Shown: positions 27,282 through 37,010 of the stretch, one piece after another | How positions within the stretch are numbered: the first letter of the stretch is position 1 | How the letters are laid out: each line of letters starts with the position of its first letter | Origin: Mucilaginibacter sp. cycad4 | GTDB lineage: Bacteria; Bacteroidota; Bacteroidia; Sphingobacteriales; Sphingobacteriaceae | Assembly (NCBI RefSeq): GCF_034263275.1 | Contig: NZ_CP139559.1 | Coordinates: 4,650,001-4,714,000 of the forward strand | Reading direction: 5' to 3' | DNA length: 64,000 nucleotides | Translations under genes and position numbers: made by a program | Notes under the pieces: model-generated | What the model saw: only the letters and a program-made list of their open reading frames with translations | What the model was told of the DNA's origin: nothing | The model's database searches: none

Positions 27282-27893
27282 ATGAAAACACTAAAAATCC
27301 TGATCCTCTCAGTATTCCTGACGCCCTTTTTGGCAACAGCGCAAACAAAACCACTAAAGCATGCACACGACCCTGCTGCAAACCACCACAAACTTCCTGT
27401 TCGGGGCATTACTTATGATGACTTTAAAAGCTCTGTAGCTGATTTTGCCGACAGCACCAAAAAAGCCCTTGCAGATTCGGCCTGGCTGCTTTGGAAAACA
27501 GAAAAATGGGATGCACTTGAAAAATTCTTTACCGCTAACAACCTTAACGGCGGCTGGCCTCCAAACCGCGGAGCTGTAAACCTCGTTATCATTACGCTTA
27601 AAAAAGGCGTATTGGTTGACCGTTACGGAGGTTATACCGATTCTACCGGTACTTTCCAGGATAAGGGCACATTTTTATCACCAAAAGGTGTACCTTTCCC
27701 AAAACGTGCCCTGCCCGATAATACATTGACCAAGCCCTACAAAATTTATAAAGTTTTGAAAGCGATAGCCAAAGTGAGGCAAGGGAAGATCATTCCATGG
27801 TTTGGCAAACCGGGTTTAGGTATCCAGTATGAAGTGCCTGCTACTGTTAACGACCTCAAGACAGGCGGTTACATAGAAGAAGTAAAACAATAA
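27282..27893 (+). CDS. Secreted TNT-domain NAD+ glycohydrolase toxin
   Basis: A 203-residue protein with a signal peptide (KILILSVFLTPFLATAQ) and a C-terminal TNT (tuberculosis necrotizing toxin) domain. Visible hallmarks are the start WPPNRGAV (92-99), DRYG (113-116), GTFLSPKGVPF (129-139), RALP (142-145) and PWFGKPGLGIQYEV (172-185) with the conserved Gln at 182. In the TNT family, the Arg of DRYG and the late Gln contribute to NAD+ cleavage. It is unusually short: a toxin with its own leader rather than a long polymorphic fusion. A small gene 20 nt downstream is the immunity candidate, and a terminator follows both. Confidence 0.82.
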   Translation: MKTLKILILSVFLTPFLATAQTKPLKHAHDPAANHHKLPVRGITYDDFKSSVADFADSTKKALADSAWLLWKTEKWDALEKFFTANNLNGGWPPNRGAVNLVIITLKKGVLVDRYGGYTDSTGTFQDKGTFLSPKGVPFPKRALPDNTLTKPYKIYKVLKAIAKVRQGKIIPWFGKPGLGIQYEVPATVNDLKTGGYIEEVKQ

Positions 27894-27913
27894 AAAAGCG
27901 ATAATATTAAAAT

Positions 27914-28249
27914 ATGATCACAAAATATGAAATAACAAAGTCATTGTTGTTTGATGGAGACGAAGCTGAGGCTGTGCATAAATCATTTGCTCTGCCTGCC
28001 GGTGACATAAAGTTCAGTGATTTTGCCAATAACAATTTTGAAGATCTGCGTAAGGTAATTACCCCGGATGACTTTGAAACCATTGTAAGAACCGGCGGTT
28101 TTAATGCCGACTTTCTTAATTTATACAAGGGCAGCGAAAGGCTCCGTTTATACTACGCAAAAAAACAAAATACCATTGCCGTTTTTGCTTATGGCGAGTT
28201 TCAGCCAACACGGTATAAGCTTTATCTGGAAGGCACCTGGGTATTGTAA
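27914..28249 (+). CDS. Putative immunity protein for the TNT toxin
   Basis: A 111-residue acidic cytosolic protein without a signal peptide, in the slot where toxin operons carry their antidote: 20 nt after the toxin stop and followed by a strong terminator. I recognise no family. The sequence has a helix-rich start (MITKYEITKSLLFDGDEAEA) and an FSDFANNNFEDL/ITPDDFETI stretch, then beta-like strands to the C-terminus. The immunity role is inferred from position only. It could instead be an unrelated small protein. Confidence 0.55.
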   Translation: MITKYEITKSLLFDGDEAEAVHKSFALPAGDIKFSDFANNNFEDLRKVITPDDFETIVRTGGFNADFLNLYKGSERLRLYYAKKQNTIAVFAYGEFQPTRYKLYLEGTWVL

Positions 28250-28267
28250 AACACCCTTTATAAGCAT

Positions 28268-28296
28268 AAAAACCTGCCGGTTAGCGGCAGGTTTTT
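28268..28296 (+). terminator. Rho-independent terminator of the toxin operon
   Basis: CCTGCCG (28273-28279) and CGGCAGG (28285-28291) form a stem with a GTTAG loop, preceded by AAAAA and followed by TTTTT. The A and T runs make it usable from both strands, so it may also end the convergent DUF6263 transcript. Confidence 0.85.
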
Positions 28297-28409
28297 ATGT
28301 AATTGTATATAGAGTTCATTAATAAGCTTTAGATAAGCTCCGCAAATTACATTGATAATCAAATTATTAGTTTTAAGCTTTGTGTATTCTGCTTTTAGCT
28401 TTATACTTA

Positions 28410-29330
28410 TTAATGATCAGTACTTGATGTTTCGCTGGTAACACTCATAGGGAATGTTAAACCGCCCGGAACCTTGGGATTATCTTTTATCTCGACAGTG
28501 CCATCAATGTTTTGCTTTAATTTTGAACTGGAGATCCAGCCGGTAGCCTTGTCAACAACAACATCGGCTGTCATAGTACCTTTCATATTGTATTTCATGG
28601 GCATATTACTGACGGTTTTATAGCCCGCTGTATTATCAGTTTCAAGTGTGGCATTTCCATGGATCACATAGCTTTGCGGCGTAATATCAACCAACTGATA
28701 AACGGATACAATCTTAGCACTCATAGCACCCTCCAGGTTATTTTTAATTGTCCATTTATCATTTTTTGCCACAGCCGTTTCGGGCAGCACCGACATAGCC
28801 ATTTCCAGATTGCTTTTAAGCGCCCCTGAACCAAACGATTGGGTTAACTGCGTCTTTAACTGTTCTTTTTGTGCAGCTGGCACCTCCTTAAAACCATCTA
28901 TCATAGTTGTGATCATATTTTCGGCGTTCTCTATTGATCTGATCCGGCCGCTTTTGGTTAGCGTTGCCGTAAATGGTTTATTGGTTATGCCCGACATGAC
29001 CCTGGCCATAATATTTGTAGTATCCTTATTATCAGAGTCAAAAGCTACATTACCGGTAGGCAGTTGCATTTTCATTCCCACTTTGGTATAGTTAACCTCC
29101 ATGTAATAAAGGGAATCATCGGCATTTAACACTTTGAATGACATTTTGCCGTCAATGGTCATATCGATATTATTAACCTGCCCGTTTATGGTTTGCTTTA
29201 CAACGGAGTGTGCTGCGGTAGATAAATAATAACTATTGCCTTTAATTAACTTTAAAGCCGGTTTTACCTTTTGCGCATAACCGGTTACTGCCACTATAGC
29301 CAGTAAACCGGCCGTCAAAATTTTCTTCAT
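28410..29330 (-). CDS. DUF6263 family secreted protein
   Basis: A 306-residue protein from the ATG at 29330 (MKKILTAGLLAIVAVTGYAQ is a good signal peptide; an upstream ATG at 29372 would bury it). The remaining sequence has the repetitive beta character of DUF6263 (ALKLIKGNSYYLSTAAHSV, YYMEVNYTKVGMKM, ATGWISSSKLKQNIDGTV). The family is common in Bacteroidota, probably periplasmic, with no known activity. It is convergent with the toxin/immunity operon. Confidence 0.78.
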   Translation of the reverse strand: MKKILTAGLLAIVAVTGYAQKVKPALKLIKGNSYYLSTAAHSVVKQTINGQVNNIDMTIDGKMSFKVLNADDSLYYMEVNYTKVGMKMQLPTGNVAFDSDNKDTTNIMARVMSGITNKPFTATLTKSGRIRSIENAENMITTMIDGFKEVPAAQKEQLKTQLTQSFGSGALKSNLEMAMSVLPETAVAKNDKWTIKNNLEGAMSAKIVSVYQLVDITPQSYVIHGNATLETDNTAGYKTVSNMPMKYNMKGTMTADVVVDKATGWISSSKLKQNIDGTVEIKDNPKVPGGLTFPMSVTSETSSTDH

Positions 29331-29483
29331 GATCTGTGATATGTAAGTGCTAAATATATTATAATATCTCATGAAAAAAACTCAAAATTCCTAACAATTA
29401 ATTAAAAACAAATTCGTTAACTTTATACTGCGCTCGGCTCTTTAATTTTTTCACACACCTATTTAGCGGAAAGAGAGGTTTTT

Positions 29484-29726
29484 ATGTTACAGCAGATAGC
29501 ATTTATGCCACAGCACCAGTTTCATGTGCTAATCAATTTTTCGGGAGAAGATGAACGTATTTTGGCAATTTTACCCAACGAAGCAGGAAATTTCCGCGTG
29601 GTTTACCAGGGTAAGGTAATTGCAGAACTTAACCTGGATAAGGATGGCTGCACCTGCTACAAGGGCAAGCTGAAGAAAAACATCATGGCCCAGCTTGAGC
29701 ACCAGATAAAAAATCATTACGCGTAA
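29484..29726 (+). CDS. Small hypothetical protein
   Basis: An 80-residue protein with a purine-rich ribosome-binding stretch AGAGAGG five nt before the ATG. The sequence looks like a compact alpha/beta fold: QFHVLINFSGEDERILAIL, FRVVYQGKVIAELNLDKDG, then a C-terminal helix (KKNIMAQLEHQIKNH). It contains a CTC motif (CTCYKGK). No family is recognised. It is divergent from the DUF6263 gene. Confidence 0.62.
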   Translation: MLQQIAFMPQHQFHVLINFSGEDERILAILPNEAGNFRVVYQGKVIAELNLDKDGCTCYKGKLKKNIMAQLEHQIKNHYA

Positions 29727-29809
29727 GCTGTTAATAAAAAGATTTTGATAGTTCATGGGAAATAAACTCATGGTTCATAGTCCATGAGTTTACCCCTATG
29801 GACTATCAA

Positions 29810-31591
29810 TTAATTTCCGCTGGTTTTGGCCAGCATAGCTTCCCTTATAAACTTAACCGGGGCACTGCCGTAACTCAAAAACTTTTCGTTAAACTCTTTC
29901 AGTTTATACTTATCACCCATTTTTATTTTATAGGCATCTCTCAAATCGATGATCTCTTTGTAACCGGTATAATAACTGGTTAGCTGAACACTGGTTACGC
30001 TAACACGCTTCCATTTACCATCGGCTTCGGCCTGCTGCTGGAAGGCTTCACGGGTTAACAGTTTGATAGCTTCATCTTTGGTCATGCTGCCGCTGTGCAC
30101 ACTATAATCCAAAATGGTATTACAAACCGAACGCAGGTTCCATTTGTACCACATCAACATCATTTCGGGCTCGTTATTACCAAAGCCGTTCTCGAGCATC
30201 ATTTGCTCAGTGTATACCGCCCAACCCTCGGCCATGGCGCCGTTACCAAACACCGCTTTAATGATACTTGGAGCTTTATTGGAGTATACGCCCTGTACAT
30301 AATGCCCCGGCACAGCTTCGTGAATGCTCAGGATCTGTAAAATATAATTATTGTATTCGCGCAGGTAGCTTTCGGCCTTCTCCTTACTCCAGCCGGCCAG
30401 GCTGCCTACGTTATAGTATGAGTTACCATTTTTATCATACGGGCCCGGGCCGCTCATAGATGCTCCCGCCACACCTGCCATATAACCAGGTTCTTTACGA
30501 ATGATCAATGGTTTCGACGGATCAAGCGTTAACAGGTCTTTAGCTTTAACAAAGGCGTTCAGCTTAGGTATCAGCTGTTCAATTGACGATTGAAAATCTT
30601 CCGGCTTAACATGTTTTGATGATAAGGTGTCTATCAGCTGGCTTATCATTAACAAGCTATCGGCAGGCGCAGCCTGTTTGCCAAAGTATTTCGACCAAAG
30701 CTGCTTGCTGATCTTAGCCATTTCACGGTGGATAAATTTTTTCCGTTCCACCGCGGCATTGTAAATTTTTTCGGCAGTATTGGTAGCTACTATTTCGTAT
30801 TTAAATTTATCCTCATACAGATCTTTACCCAATCTAAAACTTCTTGGATGATCGTTTTTAAGTGCTTTAAGCCAGTCTGCGTAAGCTTTAATAGCCACAA
30901 CGCTTTGGGCGGCCCTGTCGGTCATTTGCTTTTGCTCAGCTTTGGGGATATTGGTTTTCTTAAGCGAATCGGCAAAATCTTTTCCTATTACATCAAGCCC
31001 TCCCAGGTTTTGCTCAATAGCTAAGCTGGTGAGCTCCGTCACCGGGTTTTTGATCTGTTTTTGGGCATCTTTATAATATTGCGGAATAAACGACATCCGC
31101 TGGTAAAAATGGCGTAAGCGTTTAGGCAAAGGTTCATAATGCTCATTCAAAATATAAGCAAACGTACCGATAACATTGTATGACGATGGGTCCCACTCGT
31201 ATTGTTTTAACTGGCGCACCTGCCATTGCAGGTATTCCAACTGGTTTTGAAGAATCTTGTAATCTATCTTATTAGCTTCAGACAAGGTATTTACCTCAAA
31301 GCGGCTTAACGAATCAACCTGGTATTTAGCAAAAGTTACCAGTTTATCGCGGCTTTGCTCGTTTGGAAGCACCATCAGGCTGTCATATTTATGATAACCC
31401 GCAGATGTAGCCCAATCAGGATTTAATTTCCAGAAGTTATCCAGAAAGGTATTTTCATATTTAATAAAAGCTTCATCATCCTTCCCTAACAATGGGCCGG
31501 TGCCGCTGCCCCCATCTTTTTTACAGCCGGTAAAGGCAACCATGAATAAAACAACGGCGAGTGCTAATTTTAAGAATATGTTTCTGACCAC
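29810..31591 (-). CDS. DUF885 family lipoprotein (putative metallopeptidase)
   Basis: A 593-residue protein with a lipoprotein signal (LKLALAVVLFMVAFTGC, lipidated Cys about 23, then KKDGGSG). It is largely helical and carries HEAVPGHY, the HExxxGH motif conserved in DUF885 proteins and suggestive of a zinc site, with a downstream glutamate in GNGAMAEGWAVYTEQ. DUF885 members are annotated as carboxypeptidase-like or oligopeptidase-like in Bacteroidota, but most are not tested. Probably anchored to a periplasm-facing membrane. Confidence 0.85.
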   Translation of the reverse strand: MVRNIFLKLALAVVLFMVAFTGCKKDGGSGTGPLLGKDDEAFIKYENTFLDNFWKLNPDWATSAGYHKYDSLMVLPNEQSRDKLVTFAKYQVDSLSRFEVNTLSEANKIDYKILQNQLEYLQWQVRQLKQYEWDPSSYNVIGTFAYILNEHYEPLPKRLRHFYQRMSFIPQYYKDAQKQIKNPVTELTSLAIEQNLGGLDVIGKDFADSLKKTNIPKAEQKQMTDRAAQSVVAIKAYADWLKALKNDHPRSFRLGKDLYEDKFKYEIVATNTAEKIYNAAVERKKFIHREMAKISKQLWSKYFGKQAAPADSLLMISQLIDTLSSKHVKPEDFQSSIEQLIPKLNAFVKAKDLLTLDPSKPLIIRKEPGYMAGVAGASMSGPGPYDKNGNSYYNVGSLAGWSKEKAESYLREYNNYILQILSIHEAVPGHYVQGVYSNKAPSIIKAVFGNGAMAEGWAVYTEQMMLENGFGNNEPEMMLMWYKWNLRSVCNTILDYSVHSGSMTKDEAIKLLTREAFQQQAEADGKWKRVSVTSVQLTSYYTGYKEIIDLRDAYKIKMGDKYKLKEFNEKFLSYGSAPVKFIREAMLAKTSGN

Positions 31592-31691
31592 AACTGATGA
31601 GTTTTACAATGAAGCATAAACTTAAAACATTTAAGCCAAATAAATCAAACCGGCGACGAATTTGTTACCTTAAAAAACATTTGATTTACCT

Positions 31692-32162
31692 ATGAATAAT
31701 GAACACCAGATTTTAATTGATGAGATAATTCATTTACTGCAAGGTGGCAATGCCCACGCCGATCTGAAAAAAACACTTGATGGTTTACCACCTGATTTTC
31801 GCGGAGTTAAAATTGATAAACTTCCCTATACTATTTGGCAACTGGTTGAGCATATCCGGATAGCCCAATGGGATATGCTGGAGTTTAGCAAAGATAGCAG
31901 CCATGAATCACCAAACTGGCCGGACGATTACTGGCCCAAAGAACTTGCCCCAAAAGATGATAAAGCCTGGGATAATTCACTTAAACAAATTTATGACGAC
32001 TTAGAAGCGCTGATTGATTTGGTAAAAACCCAGGATCTTTATAAGAAGATCCCGCATGGCGATGGGCAAACCATCCTTCGCGAAGCACTACAGGCAGCTG
32101 ATCATAATGCTTATCATATAGCCGAGATCATTGTGATCAGGAGGTTACTGGGGGCGTGGTGA
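31692..32162 (+). CDS. DinB superfamily protein
   Basis: A 156-residue four-helix-bundle protein. The typical metal-binding histidine triad is visible: H54 in LVEHIRIAQWDM, and H138 and H142 in DHNAYHIAEI. The family includes bacillithiol transferases and maleylpyruvate isomerase-like enzymes, so the substrate is open. It is divergent from the DUF885 lipoprotein gene (100 nt) and ends in front of a family-A hairpin. Confidence 0.85.
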   Translation: MNNEHQILIDEIIHLLQGGNAHADLKKTLDGLPPDFRGVKIDKLPYTIWQLVEHIRIAQWDMLEFSKDSSHESPNWPDDYWPKELAPKDDKAWDNSLKQIYDDLEALIDLVKTQDLYKKIPHGDGQTILREALQAADHNAYHIAEIIVIRRLLGAW

Positions 32163-32208
32163 TGTAATCATTAATCATAGTTATATACCTCCCCGTAAAA
32201 TCAAATTC

Positions 32209-32305
32209 CCGTCATTGCGAGGAACGAAGCAATCCCAAACTATACAGGGCGAACTCGAATAGCTACTCTGTAAATCGGGGATTGCTTCGTTCCTCGCAAT
32301 GACGG
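32209..32305. repeat. Family-A MITE-like hairpin element, copy 2
   Basis: Arms CGTCATTGCGAGGAACGAAG and the exact inverse, with the centre CCCAAACTATACAGGGC. The AA/TT pair in both arms (against TA in copies 1 and 3) covaries. It sits between the convergent stops of the DinB and hydrolase genes. Confidence 0.85.
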
Positions 32306-32311
32306 TGATTA

Positions 32312-33628
32312 TTATTTCGTTGTCTTGAGCACAAAATTAGTTATCGCCATAACAAACTCCGGTTTCAGCGGCAGATCGGGCTCGTTGTAGGTTGCCTTGT
32401 TCTTTTCCTTATCTGCCGGAGCTTCTTTCAGCACATGGTTCATGTTAGGGATAATATCAAGTATAGCGTCAGATTTTGCTTTTTTCAACTTTTCGGCATC
32501 GCCAACAGTTACCTGTAAATCAGTTGTTCCCTGGATGATCAATATTGGTGCTTTCACTTTCCTGATCTCGCGCTGCGGATTATACCTGAACCATGACATG
32601 AGGTATTTCTGAATACTTGGCCTGGCTATAAAATATAATGCAGGGTCGATATTATCGGTTGTTTTACCCCGCTTCAGGCTATCCAGCATGCGGTTAAACC
32701 CATCTGATATAAACGCGGGCTGCGATTTCATTTGCTCTGTCAGGATCTTATCGGCCGAATCGCCGGCACCGGCTACCGATATGAAGCCTTTTATAGGCTC
32801 ATCAAAAGCAGCCATCATGCCCACCAATGAGCCTTCACTGTGACCAAGTATAATTACCCGTGAAAAACGCTCATCTGCAGTAAACATGTTAAGCAACGCG
32901 GCGGCATCCTCCACATAATCTTCAAACCTGATCTCGTTTTCCTTAATGGAAGTAGTGCTTTGCCCAACCAGGCGTTTATCGTAACGGAGTGATGCTATGC
33001 CTTTTTTACCCAGCTCATTAGCGATCATTTTATAAACGTTGGCGTGAAGCCCCAGTTTAGGGCTATTACCATCCCTGTCCGTAGGCCCCGAACCGGCAAT
33101 AATCAATACCAGTGGCACTTTACCATTGGCATCTTTCGGCATAGCCAGCGTTCCTGATATTGAACCCAATAAAGTTTTAACGGTTACAGGCGACTCTGTT
33201 AAAGAAGGATCGGTTGTTAAGGTTGTGCTTCCAGCCGGAGCTGATGCAGTGGCAGCATTTTCTGCTTTATATGGCGTTAATGAAAGCCCTGTAAATTTAT
33301 TATCGGCATTTAACGACAGGTTTAATAGGAAGACCCCTTTTTGAAATGTAGCTTTATATTGGGCTATAGGCGTTTCATAGTTTGAAAGATCGGCTTGAAC
33401 AAGCGATCCTAATTGTGTTTTTAGCTGAACAGTAGTACTCTTGAAATCGGCTTCTGTAAGTGCCTTCTTCATTTCGGGACTAAACATGCTGTACACGCTA
33501 TCCGGCTGATTATTATTGTATAGCTGTTTAAATTTATTTAAAGCCGTAGCATAATTGGCCGGAGGCATTTGTGCAAATAAATTCCCTGCAAAACAGGTAA
33601 CTAATATAAACAGGCAAAATTTTTTCAT
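32312..33628 (-). CDS. Alpha/beta hydrolase with N-terminal DUF3887-like domain
   Basis: A 438-residue secreted protein (signal peptide FCLFILVTCFAGNLFAQ). Residues 22-110 resemble the DUF3887 dimerisation/binding domain (NKFKQLYNNNQPDSVYSMFS). The hydrolase domain has the oxyanion block IIAGSGPTDRDG (177-188), the nucleophile S264 in GHSEG, and a late acid/His region (IIQGTTDLQV, NMNHVLKEAP). Such exported serine hydrolases act as esterases or peptidases. The substrate is unknown. Confidence 0.85.
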   Translation of the reverse strand: MKKFCLFILVTCFAGNLFAQMPPANYATALNKFKQLYNNNQPDSVYSMFSPEMKKALTEADFKSTTVQLKTQLGSLVQADLSNYETPIAQYKATFQKGVFLLNLSLNADNKFTGLSLTPYKAENAATASAPAGSTTLTTDPSLTESPVTVKTLLGSISGTLAMPKDANGKVPLVLIIAGSGPTDRDGNSPKLGLHANVYKMIANELGKKGIASLRYDKRLVGQSTTSIKENEIRFEDYVEDAAALLNMFTADERFSRVIILGHSEGSLVGMMAAFDEPIKGFISVAGAGDSADKILTEQMKSQPAFISDGFNRMLDSLKRGKTTDNIDPALYFIARPSIQKYLMSWFRYNPQREIRKVKAPILIIQGTTDLQVTVGDAEKLKKAKSDAILDIIPNMNHVLKEAPADKEKNKATYNEPDLPLKPEFVMAITNFVLKTTK

Positions 33629-33917
33629 GTTATAATGGTCAATATACAGTGCAATGATGTATTGAGGCCGAAAATAAAGAAAAAATCAGGTTGTTTTGTT
33701 TATTTATACCATTGCATGCTTTTTTGTAAACAATATTTGATAGTAGTAATGTAAAACCTTTTATCCTGCACAATCCATACTAATGTTGCAACATTCTTTT
33801 ATATTATATAGTTAAAATACCAATACAATACATATAATTTTATATATATTGTATTATATTGCGGTACATTTTTATAATCTTTTAAACTATAGCAAATTTC
33901 TACACTACTACTAATTA

Positions 33918-36362
33918 ATGAGGGTTTTAATAGCAGGCTTATTTTTTGCATTCCTGGCAGGAGGGTATTGTATTTCGTTCGCCCAAACAAAATCGTCAAT
34001 AATACGGGGTAAAGTTTTAACCGAAAATAACCAGCCTGCCGATGCAGCTACGGCCGTTCTGCTTACCGCTGCCGACTCCTCTATATTAAAATCAAACCTG
34101 GTAAATAAAAACGGCCAGTTTGAATTTACCGGGCTGCAGCCCGACAGCTATTTAATACTTATCAGTAAAATAGGATACGTAAAAGTTTATACCGGGCCGT
34201 ATAAAGTTACTGCCGGTCAAATAATAACTGCCAGTGATATTGCTTTAAAACTTTCAGATAACCAGCTGCAGGAAGTTAAAGTAGTTGCCCGGAAACCTTA
34301 TATAGAGGTAAAGCCCGGCCGAATTGTATTAAGTGTACAAAACAGCATCCTGGCCGAAGGAAATTCGGCCTTTGATATTCTGAGGCAATCACCCGGGGTA
34401 AGGGTTAACAGCAACGAAACTTTGAGTATTAACGGCAGGCAAGCGGCATTAATAACCATCGACGGCAAACCTACCAACCTTACCGGCGATGACCTTACCA
34501 GCCTGCTCCGCAGTATGCAAAGCAGCACTATCGACCAGGTTGAAATGATCAGCAGCCCATCAGCCAAATATGATGCATCGGGCGGAGGTATCATCAACAT
34601 CATCTTAAAAAAAGGTAAAAACCTGGGTACCAACGGTACGGTTACTGCCATGGCGGGTTATGGTAAATATTATAAAAGCACTGCCGGCATTGTTTTCAAC
34701 AACCGCACCAGTAAGCTTAATATTTTTGGCAATTACACTTACGATAATAATAAAGGCACACGCACTATTACAACCAACCGTAATATTACTTATAACGATA
34801 TCCTGAGCAATTACGATGTTGATTATAACAATATCCAAAAAACCACTAACCACAACTTTAAAATAGGGGCCGATTATACCATCAACCCAAAGCAAACTAT
34901 TGGCTTTCTGGTAAGCGGTATTATCAGGAGTGATGATTTTATAAAGCACAACGACCTGTATATCAGCAATCAAAATCAACTCGATTCGATAATCAGGGCA
35001 CGTTCAAACCTTGACAGGGGCAGCAGCTATTTAAACTACAATATCAATTATAACGCGGTGCTGGATAAAAGCGGCCGCAGTATCTCGGTAGATGGTAACT
35101 ATTCAACCTACACCCGCCACTCGAATGAGTTTATCACCAATAGCTTTTTTAACCCTGCGGGCAATATTTATCGTGATGATCTTGAATTGGAAAACCTTTC
35201 GCCGTCAGATATCCACATCTTGACATCAAAATTTGATTTTGTTAACCCATTAAACAAAACCTCACGATTGGAGGCAGGCATTAAATATAACAACGCCCGC
35301 AGCAATAATAACCTCATTTTTGGCCCCAAAATAAATAATCTATATAAGGCCGACGCCAGTTTCAGCAACAGGTTCCTTTATACCGAAGCGGTGAGCGCGG
35401 GGTATATCAATTATGTAAATAAAATAGGTAAATGGGATATTACGGCAGGCCTACGTGCCGAAAACACTCATGCAGCCGGCAAATCATGGGGATTAAATGA
35501 GGGGGTACCGGCGATAAATACCAATAATTATTTTAACCTTTTTCCGCAGGTACAGATAAGTTATGAGGCCGATAAAAAGAATATCATTGGTATTGGTTAT
35601 AACCGTGGCATTCACAGGCCGCTTTATGAAGATATCAATCCATTTTTATACTATACCGACCTGTACGATTATCGTGCCGGCAACCCGCAGTTAAAGCCGG
35701 AATACACCAACACCATACAGATCTCCCATACTTATAATCAAACCTTCTCAACCGAGCTGTATTATACCGTTACTAATAATGCATATGACTTTCCGGTATA
35801 TCAGCAAAACGATTCGACCAAGGTTAATATAACTATCCGCAAAAATTTTGGGCAGATCTTTGTTTACGGAGCTTCATTTTACGCGCCGGTGCAATTTACC
35901 AGGTGGTGGTCGGCCAGTTTTAACCTTGATGCTATTTACGTACGTTACAAAGCTTACGCGCAAAACGGGAATTTTGACAGGGGCAAGCAGGATATTATTT
36001 TTGGCAGCACACAAAATTTTACCATCACCGGTACATTACTTGGCGAAATATCGGGCAGGTATGAAACCCCCACCATTTACGGCATTAATGAACTAAAAGC
36101 AAGCTATTCGGTAAATGCGGGTATCAGCAAGCAAATATTAGATAAGCGGGCCACTATTAAATTAGCACTGAACGATGTATTTAATACCGACAGGGGGCGC
36201 AACCATGCCAGCTATCAAAACATTGATCTTTCGGAGGTAAATAAGCGCGATACGCGCATTGTAAGGCTTAACTTTAGTTACCGCTTTGGCAAAAGCACAG
36301 TTAAATCGGCCAATAAACGCAATACGGGAAATGATGATGAGCGCCGCCGCACCGGAAATTAA
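33918..36362 (+). CDS. TonB-dependent receptor-like outer-membrane beta-barrel protein
   Basis: An 814-residue outer-membrane protein. Signal peptide to about residue 23, then a carboxypeptidase-regulatory-like domain (IIRGKVLTENNQPADAATAV), a plug (LQEVKVVARKP ... ILRQSPGVRV ... QVEMISSPSAKYDASGGGII), then a 22-strand-type barrel ending in aromatic LNFSYRFG. It belongs to the outer-membrane beta-barrel family that usually lacks a SusD partner, and none is nearby. The ligand is unknown. Its TAA overlaps the stop of the convergent KTSC gene. Confidence 0.87.
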   Translation: MRVLIAGLFFAFLAGGYCISFAQTKSSIIRGKVLTENNQPADAATAVLLTAADSSILKSNLVNKNGQFEFTGLQPDSYLILISKIGYVKVYTGPYKVTAGQIITASDIALKLSDNQLQEVKVVARKPYIEVKPGRIVLSVQNSILAEGNSAFDILRQSPGVRVNSNETLSINGRQAALITIDGKPTNLTGDDLTSLLRSMQSSTIDQVEMISSPSAKYDASGGGIINIILKKGKNLGTNGTVTAMAGYGKYYKSTAGIVFNNRTSKLNIFGNYTYDNNKGTRTITTNRNITYNDILSNYDVDYNNIQKTTNHNFKIGADYTINPKQTIGFLVSGIIRSDDFIKHNDLYISNQNQLDSIIRARSNLDRGSSYLNYNINYNAVLDKSGRSISVDGNYSTYTRHSNEFITNSFFNPAGNIYRDDLELENLSPSDIHILTSKFDFVNPLNKTSRLEAGIKYNNARSNNNLIFGPKINNLYKADASFSNRFLYTEAVSAGYINYVNKIGKWDITAGLRAENTHAAGKSWGLNEGVPAINTNNYFNLFPQVQISYEADKKNIIGIGYNRGIHRPLYEDINPFLYYTDLYDYRAGNPQLKPEYTNTIQISHTYNQTFSTELYYTVTNNAYDFPVYQQNDSTKVNITIRKNFGQIFVYGASFYAPVQFTRWWSASFNLDAIYVRYKAYAQNGNFDRGKQDIIFGSTQNFTITGTLLGEISGRYETPTIYGINELKASYSVNAGISKQILDKRATIKLALNDVFNTDRGRNHASYQNIDLSEVNKRDTRIVRLNFSYRFGKSTVKSANKRNTGNDDERRRTGN

Positions 36363-36586
36363 TGATGGGCGTACCTAACCTTTAACTCGGAATATTTACC
36401 CTTTATACGGGTAACAAAGAAATGACCAAGCGAATCGGAGTTAATAAACCTGTTATAGGCAGATAAAGGAAAATCGAAATACTGCCACACACCGCCATTT
36501 TCCCGAAATTCGAGCTCAAGGATGCGGGCGTCCGGATCATAGCCAACACTGCTTAAAGCCGATGATTGTACTGTACGTCGTTGCAT
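36359..36586 (-). CDS. KTSC domain-containing protein
   Basis: A 75-residue protein that is almost entirely a KTSC domain: VQSSALSSVGYDPDARILEL, then EFRENGGVWQYFDFPLSAYN, then SDSLGHFFVTRIKGKY. The domain resembles the C-terminus of lysyl-tRNA synthetases and occurs alone in many small proteins of unknown function. The 3' end overlaps the convergent receptor gene by 4 nt, so the two transcripts would form a short antisense duplex. Confidence 0.85.
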   Translation of the reverse strand: MQRRTVQSSALSSVGYDPDARILELEFRENGGVWQYFDFPLSAYNRFINSDSLGHFFVTRIKGKYSELKVRYAHH

Positions 36587-36629
36587 TTATTATATATACT
36601 ATATTAAATACAAAAAAGTTTTTAAAATA

Positions 36630-37010
36630 TCAGCCTGCGTGACCGCTTATCATACTGGTTAAAATAATAAGCAGTACAAATACAGTGATAGCCGTGTACA
36701 GGTAATCCTTTTCCATAACAAAGCCAATGGCCGAAAACAACACCCTTATAACCGGCGTAGCTATCAGCAAAATTATCCCGGCCTGTATAATTGCCCGGCC
36801 GCGTAACGTAAAAATACCATGTATAATGCCACCAGGATTACTCACAAAATCGGGCACACCAACAAACTTGCTATAATCAACATGGGTTTGACCATGCCGG
36901 TACAGATAAATAACCCCGCCAATAAAAATAACACTCATTGATACCAGCACCCCTGCGCGCAGTATCCAGCCTATTACGGCCTGCATATCGGTATCTTTAA
37001 ACTTGCTCAT
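36630..37010 (-). CDS. DUF1634 membrane protein
   Basis: A 126-residue protein with three hydrophobic helices (about 17-33, 75-93, 103-122) and the DUF1634 pattern IGWILRAGVLVSMSVIFIGG. Genes of this family typically sit next to TauE/SafE permeases, as here (143 nt downstream of the permease gene). An accessory role in the same transport process is inferred from that recurrent pairing. Confidence 0.85.
   Translation of the reverse strand: MSKFKDTDMQAVIGWILRAGVLVSMSVIFIGGVIYLYRHGQTHVDYSKFVGVPDFVSNPGGIIHGIFTLRGRAIIQAGIILLIATPVIRVLFSAIGFVMEKDYLYTAITVFVLLIILTSMISGHAG

Noticed and set aside
27107..27418. 103-codon open frame overlapping the toxin start
   Set aside because: It overlaps the signal peptide of the toxin in another frame and has no family pattern.
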